From Lachnospiraceae bacterium UBA4348 (GTDB lineage: Bacteria > Bacillota > Clostridia > Lachnospirales > Lachnospiraceae): 18,228 bases of DNA. The DNA lies in contig DGTA01000080.1 in assembly GCA_002394165.1 (NCBI GenBank), positions 1-18,228 of the forward strand, given 5' to 3'. A program made the position numbers and the translations under genes. This document shows, piece by piece, positions 14,123-18,228 of this stretch. Every line of letters starts with the position of its first letter. Position 1 is the stretch's first letter. The notes beneath the pieces are model-generated. The model ran no database searches, was not told the DNA's origin, and saw only the letters and a list, made by a program, of their open reading frames with translations.

Positions 14123-14258
14123 TCGTTGCTCCTCCTTTTCTTCAAATGAAATGGGTCGTCCGCCGGGCAGTATGCCCGCACGGATTAAAAGATCTATTGC
14201 CGACAGAAAGTCCCGACGCTTCCTGCGCCTTTCCTCTCTGGTCAACACATGGTTGGGA
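14123..14258 (-). other. 136-nt intercistronic gap before the binding-protein gene
   Basis: The only sizeable gap in the importer operon. It holds a small perfect hairpin CGGGCA-TAC-TGCCCG (14164-14178) and the AAGGAGG site. No promoter of good quality was found: TTGACC (14240-14245) lacks a matching -10. It may be an mRNA processing or stability site raising binding-protein output. Confidence 0.4.
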
Positions 14259-15182
14259 TTACCGTTCCTCTTTCCTGTAGGGCTTACCCGCCGCCTTGGG
14301 ACCGGACTTGCCAGAGCCGATCACGGTCAGCGCGATGACGGTCGCCACATACGGGATCATCTGGAAGAACTGGTAGGGGATTCCGACGCTGGCTACCTGG
14401 AGACGGATCTGCAGGGCATCACAGAAGCCAAAGAACAGGCATGCCGCCAGGATACCGCCGCCGGACCATCTGCCGAAGATCACCGCGGCCAGCGCAATGA
14501 AGCCTCTTCCAGAGATGTTCCCCTCGGTATAAGTGTTTGAATAGCAGGTGGTCAGGTAAGCGCCGCCGATGCCTGAGAGGGCTCCGCAGATCACACAGGC
14601 CAGGTACTTGGTCCGGATCACGTTGATGCCCAGGGTCGCGGCGGCCTTCGGGTTTTCACCGACAGCCCGGTAATTTAAGCCGGCCTGTGTCTTCGTGAAG
14701 AAGAACCCGGTCAGGATCACCAGCAGGAATGCCAGATAGACCATCGGCGTCTGCGAGAACAGCAGCGGCCCGATGATCGGGATATCCTTCAGGATCGGAA
14801 TATTGATCGTCTTCATCAGCGTGATCTGGGAAAGGTCCGAACCGGATCCGAAGAAGATCCTGTAGATGAATGACGCCAGGGCCGGTGCCAGGATATTGAT
14901 CGCCATGCCGTACACCGTGTGATTGGCGCACAGTGTGACGGTCGCAAAGGCATAGATCATGTTGACGGCGATCCCGACCAGGGCTCCGCAAAGGATGCCG
15001 ACCCAGGTGCTGCCGGAAATAAAGCAGGTCAGGAAGCCGACTAAAGAGCCGATGGCCGCCAGGCCTTCAAGGCCGATGTTTACCATGCCGGCCCGCTCGG
15101 AATAAAGCTCGCCCAGAGCGATCAGAAGCAGGGGTACTGCCATTCTCACACTCGCCAGAAGAAGGTTCGATACAAAACTCAT
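14259..15182 (-). CDS. ABC importer permease, NupQ/YufQ-like
   Basis: Second membrane subunit of the BMP-type importer, 307 residues, about 8-10 membrane helices. Characteristic segments: LGELYSERAGMVNIGLEGLA (23-42), AVGENPKAAATLGINV, the cytoplasmic loop contacting the ATPase, and GRGFIALAAVIFGRW. A basic Lys/Arg-rich tail ends the protein. The ATG overlaps the stop of the first permease gene by 4 nt (ATGA), with AAGGAGG 10 nt upstream, so the two permeases are made in a coupled, probably 1:1 way. Bacillus NupQ is the closest named relative I recognise; the exact substrate is not decidable. Confidence 0.92.
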   Translation of the reverse strand: MSFVSNLLLASVRMAVPLLLIALGELYSERAGMVNIGLEGLAAIGSLVGFLTCFISGSTWVGILCGALVGIAVNMIYAFATVTLCANHTVYGMAINILAPALASFIYRIFFGSGSDLSQITLMKTINIPILKDIPIIGPLLFSQTPMVYLAFLLVILTGFFFTKTQAGLNYRAVGENPKAAATLGINVIRTKYLACVICGALSGIGGAYLTTCYSNTYTEGNISGRGFIALAAVIFGRWSGGGILAACLFFGFCDALQIRLQVASVGIPYQFFQMIPYVATVIALTVIGSGKSGPKAAGKPYRKEER

Positions 15183-16246
15183 ACTGCCTGCGCCTCCTTC
15201 CTGCCAAAAAACCTGCCAATGAATGTTGAGAATTCAGGAAGCTGTGTAAGCGCCATGCCTGCCACCGTAAAGACGATGACCAGCGCCTGGATGATATCGG
15301 ACACGCTTGTGGGCACCCCGGTCGCCGCCTGCATGGTGGTCGAGCCGGTCCGCAGCGCCGCGAAGAACAGGGCCACGAACATGGTGGCGATCGGATTAAG
15401 CTGTCCGATCAGCGCCATGGCCACGCCGTCGAACCCGTACCCGCTGGCAAATCCGTTGATAAGCCTGAACTGGGTACCCATCAGTTCCCCGGCTCCGCCA
15501 AGACCCGCCACGGCGCCTGAGATGATAAAGGCGCTCAGCATGTAGCGTCTGACGGGATAACCGTTGAAACGGCTTGCCGTCTGGTTGAGTCCCACCGCCC
15601 TGAACTTGAAGCCGAGGCTCGTCCAGAACAGGAAATAGTAGATCAGAAGACCGATCACGATCGCGATCACAAATCCCCAGGTCACCCGGATCCCCGGGAC
15701 GATCCTGGCCAGCTGGCTCTCCTTGGGCACCTGCGCCGTCTGGGGCACCGAGCCTTCGCGAAGCCAGTTGGTGTAGACCACGCCCATGAGCAGGGTCGCG
15801 ATATAGTTGAACATGATGGAGATGATCATCTCATTCTGGCCGCGGGTGATCTTTAAGACACCGGGGATAGCCCCCCACAGTCCGCCGGCCACCGTGCCGC
15901 ATACCAGGGCAACGATCACCGCCGGAATGCCCGTCAGCCCAAATTTGAGCGAAACAAAGCAGGCAGCGATCGATCCCATGATAAACTGTCCTTCGCCTCC
16001 CAGATTGAAAACGCCGCACCGATAGGCAAAGCAGGCGCACAGGGCGGTAAAGATCAGCGGGGTCGCCCTTGTGAGCGTCGTCCCGAGATTCTGTTTTGTC
16101 CCGAAGGCACCGATCACCAGGTATTTCACTGCCGTGACCGGATTGGCCTTTAAGAAAGCCATAATGATCATGCCGATCAGGATAGACAGCAGGATCGACA
16201 GCACGGGGACAAAGATATTGACCAGGTTCTTTCTCGAATTATCCAT
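15179..16246 (-). CDS. ABC importer permease, NupP/YufP-like
   Basis: First membrane subunit of the importer, 355 residues, with about 10 membrane segments after a short cytosolic N-terminus. Family segments: FAYRCGVFNLGGEGQFIMGS (73-92), RAVGLNQTASRFNGYPV in the ATPase-contact loop, and GYGFDGVAMALIGQLNP. AGGAGG lies 6 nt before the ATG, 14 nt after the ATPase gene. It matches NupP-type proteins and pairs with the shorter NupQ-type subunit, the standard two-permease design of nucleoside importers. Confidence 0.92.
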   Translation of the reverse strand: MDNSRKNLVNIFVPVLSILLSILIGMIIMAFLKANPVTAVKYLVIGAFGTKQNLGTTLTRATPLIFTALCACFAYRCGVFNLGGEGQFIMGSIAACFVSLKFGLTGIPAVIVALVCGTVAGGLWGAIPGVLKITRGQNEMIISIMFNYIATLLMGVVYTNWLREGSVPQTAQVPKESQLARIVPGIRVTWGFVIAIVIGLLIYYFLFWTSLGFKFRAVGLNQTASRFNGYPVRRYMLSAFIISGAVAGLGGAGELMGTQFRLINGFASGYGFDGVAMALIGQLNPIATMFVALFFAALRTGSTTMQAATGVPTSVSDIIQALVIVFTVAGMALTQLPEFSTFIGRFFGRKEAQAV

Positions 16247-16260
16247 TGTTCCCCTCCTTC

Positions 16261-17769
16261 CTACCGGCCTGTCATCGCCAGTGAGATCTCATCGACCGGC
16301 GGGTTCTCTCCGGGAAATTCTCCCATGATCTGTCCCTCAAACAGGACCAGTATCCGGTCTGACAGTTCAAGCACCTCGTCAAAGTCGGCGCTGATCAGCA
16401 GTATTCCCACGCCGCGGTCTCTCGCGTCGATCATCTGCTGCCTGATAAAGCGGGTGGCTCCGATATCCAGGCCTCTTGTCGGGTGAGCCACGACCAGGAG
16501 GTCAGGTTCCGCTTCCATCTCCCTGGCCAGGATGACCTTCTGCTGGTTTCCGCCCGAAAGCGAGCGGACCGTCTGGGAAGCGCTGCGGCTTCGGATATCG
16601 TACTTCTCCACCATCTCCTTAGCGTAAGACAGGATCGCTCCCTTTTTGAGAAAAGCGCCGCCCAGCGAGCTGAACTTATCTGTCTCTACTCTCCGAAGGA
16701 CCAGGTTGTCCGCGATGCTCATATCTCCCACCAGTCCCTGCAGGTTCCTGTCCTCCGGAACGTGAGCCGTTCTGCGCAGAATAAAATTATTGGGATCATA
16801 GACCAGTATCTTACTGTCTCCGAGACTGATCGTTCCCTCCTCCGGGGCGATCACGCCGGTCAGTACCTGGGCCAGCTGCGTCTGGCCGTTTCCGTCCACT
16901 CCGGCGATCCCCACGATCTCCCCGCTTCGGATCTTCATGGAGATATCATTGAGTCCGTAATGCTTTGAATTCCTGTTATAGGAGACGTGATCGAGCTCCG
17001 CCACGGCGCTGCCGCCGGAAATCACCTTCTCAAACGAGGAAGCGGCCAGGTCACGGCCGATCATCATGGCGGCCAGCTCCTGTGCGCTGACCTCATCCTT
17101 TTTGACCGTCGCCACAGCCTCTCCGGCGCGCAGGATGGTGATCCTGTCCGAAACATGCATCACCTCGCGCATCTTATGGCTGATGAAGATGATGCTCTTT
17201 CCCTCCTCCACCAGCTTGTGCATAACGTCGTAGAGGCCTTCCACCTCGATATCCGTCAGCGCTGCGGTCGGTTCATCAAGGATCAGCAGCTGCGCTCCGC
17301 GGTACAGAGCCTTGAGGATCTCCACCCTCTGCTGTTCTCCCACGGAGATCTCGGTGATATACTTGTCGAGATCGATCCGAAAGCCGTAGCGCTGTGCCAG
17401 CTCCTGGATCTGCGCCCTGCGTTTTTCACGGTCGATCACGATCTCTTTCGCGTTCGTGTCCCCGAGAATGATGTTCTCGAATACCGTCATCGCGTCCACC
17501 AGCATGAAATGCTGATGGACCATGCCAATTCCCTTGCTGACGGCGTCGTTGGGGGAATGAAGATGTACCTCCTCCCCCTTCAGGAAGATCTTTCCGTCGG
17601 TCGGCTGGTACAGACCCACCAGGATGTTCATCAGGGTCGATTTGCCGGCGCCGTTTTCTCCCAGGAGAGTGTGGATCTCCCCTTCCTCCACGGTAAGGTT
17701 GATGTTCTTGTTGGCATAGAAGCTGCCAAACCGTTTGCTGATATTTTCGATCCGAAGAAGCTCGCTCAT
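16261..17769 (-). CDS. ABC importer ATPase with two nucleotide-binding domains, NupO/YufO-like
   Basis: Double ATPase of 502 residues that powers the importer from the cytosolic face. Domain 1 (about 1-240) is intact: Walker A GENGAGKST (37-45), Q-loop VHQHFML, signature ISVGEQQRVEILKALYRG, Walker B LLILDEPTAALTD with D165-E166, and H198. Domain 2 (about 258-502) has a degenerate Walker A GVDGNGQTQ (290-298) with no lysine, signature LSGGNQQKV, and VVAHPTRGLD, where His replaces the catalytic Glu. Loss of function in the second domain is usual in sugar/nucleoside importers of this class, so only site 1 probably hydrolyses ATP. AAAGGAG is 5 nt before the ATG and lies inside the end of metY. 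Confidence 0.94.
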   Translation of the reverse strand: MSELLRIENISKRFGSFYANKNINLTVEEGEIHTLLGENGAGKSTLMNILVGLYQPTDGKIFLKGEEVHLHSPNDAVSKGIGMVHQHFMLVDAMTVFENIILGDTNAKEIVIDREKRRAQIQELAQRYGFRIDLDKYITEISVGEQQRVEILKALYRGAQLLILDEPTAALTDIEVEGLYDVMHKLVEEGKSIIFISHKMREVMHVSDRITILRAGEAVATVKKDEVSAQELAAMMIGRDLAASSFEKVISGGSAVAELDHVSYNRNSKHYGLNDISMKIRSGEIVGIAGVDGNGQTQLAQVLTGVIAPEEGTISLGDSKILVYDPNNFILRRTAHVPEDRNLQGLVGDMSIADNLVLRRVETDKFSSLGGAFLKKGAILSYAKEMVEKYDIRSRSASQTVRSLSGGNQQKVILAREMEAEPDLLVVAHPTRGLDIGATRFIRQQMIDARDRGVGILLISADFDEVLELSDRILVLFEGQIMGEFPGENPPVDEISLAMTGR

Positions 17770-17770
17770 T

Positions 17771-18228
17771 TTAACTCCTTTCCAGTGCCTGCGAAAGGTC
17801 CGCGATCAGGTCCTCCTTATCTTCCAGTCCGCATGAGAGGCGGATCAGTCCTTCCGGAATTCCGGCGGCTTTAAGCTGCTCTGAGTTCATCTGTCGGTGG
17901 GTGGACGTGGCCGGATTGAGGCAGCAGGTCCGCGCGTCCGCCACATGGGTCTCGATCGCCGCCAGCTTAAGAGCCTTCATGAACCTCTGGGCGGCTTCTC
18001 TTCCGCCCTCGATCTCGAAGGAGACCACGCCGCATCCGCCGCGGGGCATATATTTCATGGCCATCTCATGCCAGGGATCCGAAGGAAGGCCGGAATAATT
18101 GACTTTTATCACCTTCGGGTGTTTCTCCAGAAATTCCGCGCACGCCTGCGCGTTCTCAACATGTCTGGGCATCCTCACGTGCAGCGACTCCAGGCCCAGA
18201 TTCAGGATAAATGCATTCTGAGGAGACT
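17771..18228 (-). CDS. metY: O-acetylhomoserine sulfhydrylase C-terminus (5' end cut by window edge)
   Basis: PLP-dependent Cys/Met metabolism enzyme that makes homocysteine from O-acetylhomoserine and sulfide. Only the last 151 residues are in the window, in frame from the right edge with no start codon needed; the family is about 425 residues and the PLP lysine lies outside. Evidence: SPQNAFILNLGLESLHVRM at the edge, RHVENA, RGGCGVVSFEI, DARTCCLNPATSTHRQM and AGIPEGLIRLSCGLED. The STHRQM/AGI spacing favours MetY over MetB-type enzymes. One nucleotide separates the TAA from the importer ATPase start. CC in DARTCCLNPA differs from the SL/SLV usually seen there. Confidence 0.9.
   Translation of the reverse strand, partial: SPQNAFILNLGLESLHVRMPRHVENAQACAEFLEKHPKVIKVNYSGLPSDPWHEMAMKYMPRGGCGVVSFEIEGGREAAQRFMKALKLAAIETHVADARTCCLNPATSTHRQMNSEQLKAAGIPEGLIRLSCGLEDKEDLIADLSQALERS

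Noticed and set aside
14123..14248. 42-residue Arg-rich N-terminal extension of the BMP protein, or a separate small basic peptide
   Set aside because: It begins at a GTG without a good ribosome site, precedes a clear signal peptide, and the strong AAGGAGG serves the ATG at 14122.

Overview
The window is a moderately GC-rich, densely coded stretch from a low-GC-lineage Gram-positive bacterium, most likely a Clostridia member of the Lachnospiraceae type. The pointers are a Firmicutes-style SUF operon with a zinc-type SufU, a YvcK/GlmR protein, a PrsW-family membrane protease, a BMP-family nucleoside importer, strong AGGAGG ribosome sites and one well-supported TTG start. The taxonomic placement is inference; no rRNA or tRNA is present to settle it.

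Layout. Positions 1-9407 are read leftward: a 3'-truncated glutamine synthetase gene (glnA) with its own consensus promoter; a complete Fe-S cluster assembly operon in the order sufC-sufB-sufD-sufS-sufU behind a strong promoter that overlaps a dyad; a PrsW-family protease; an extremely acidic, helical-repeat lipoprotein with its own promoter, TTG start and intrinsic terminator; an MBL-fold hydrolase; and yvcK. Positions 9588-12988 are read rightward as a tight three-gene unit: a secreted multidomain protein with an N-terminal NADase-type glycan-binding domain, a cytidylate kinase-like P-loop protein and a MATE exporter. Positions 13118-18228 are read leftward: the end of a MetY-type O-acetylhomoserine sulfhydrylase, then a nucleoside-type ABC importer (ATPase, two permeases, and the substrate-binding protein last).

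How the genes work together. SufS takes sulfur from cysteine, SufU relays it, and SufBCD builds the Fe-S cluster. The MetY-transporter junction has a 1-nt gap with the transporter's ribosome site inside metY, so sulfur amino acid metabolism and uptake are probably co-expressed. The kinase-like and MATE genes overlap by 4 nt and are probably translationally coupled. YvcK and the MBL hydrolase form a second small operon.

The least explained parts are the acidic lipoprotein (164 consecutive residues with no Lys, Arg, His or Asp), a palindromic element filling the MATE/BMP intergenic space, a perfect 27-bp palindrome centred on the prsW stop codon and touching the suf -35 box, and the glycan-binding/kinase-like/MATE gene unit. 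No CRISPR array, insertion sequence, tRNA or rRNA was seen. No gene-free stretch exceeds 300 bases; the longest is the 180-nt divergent region between yvcK and the secreted-protein gene.
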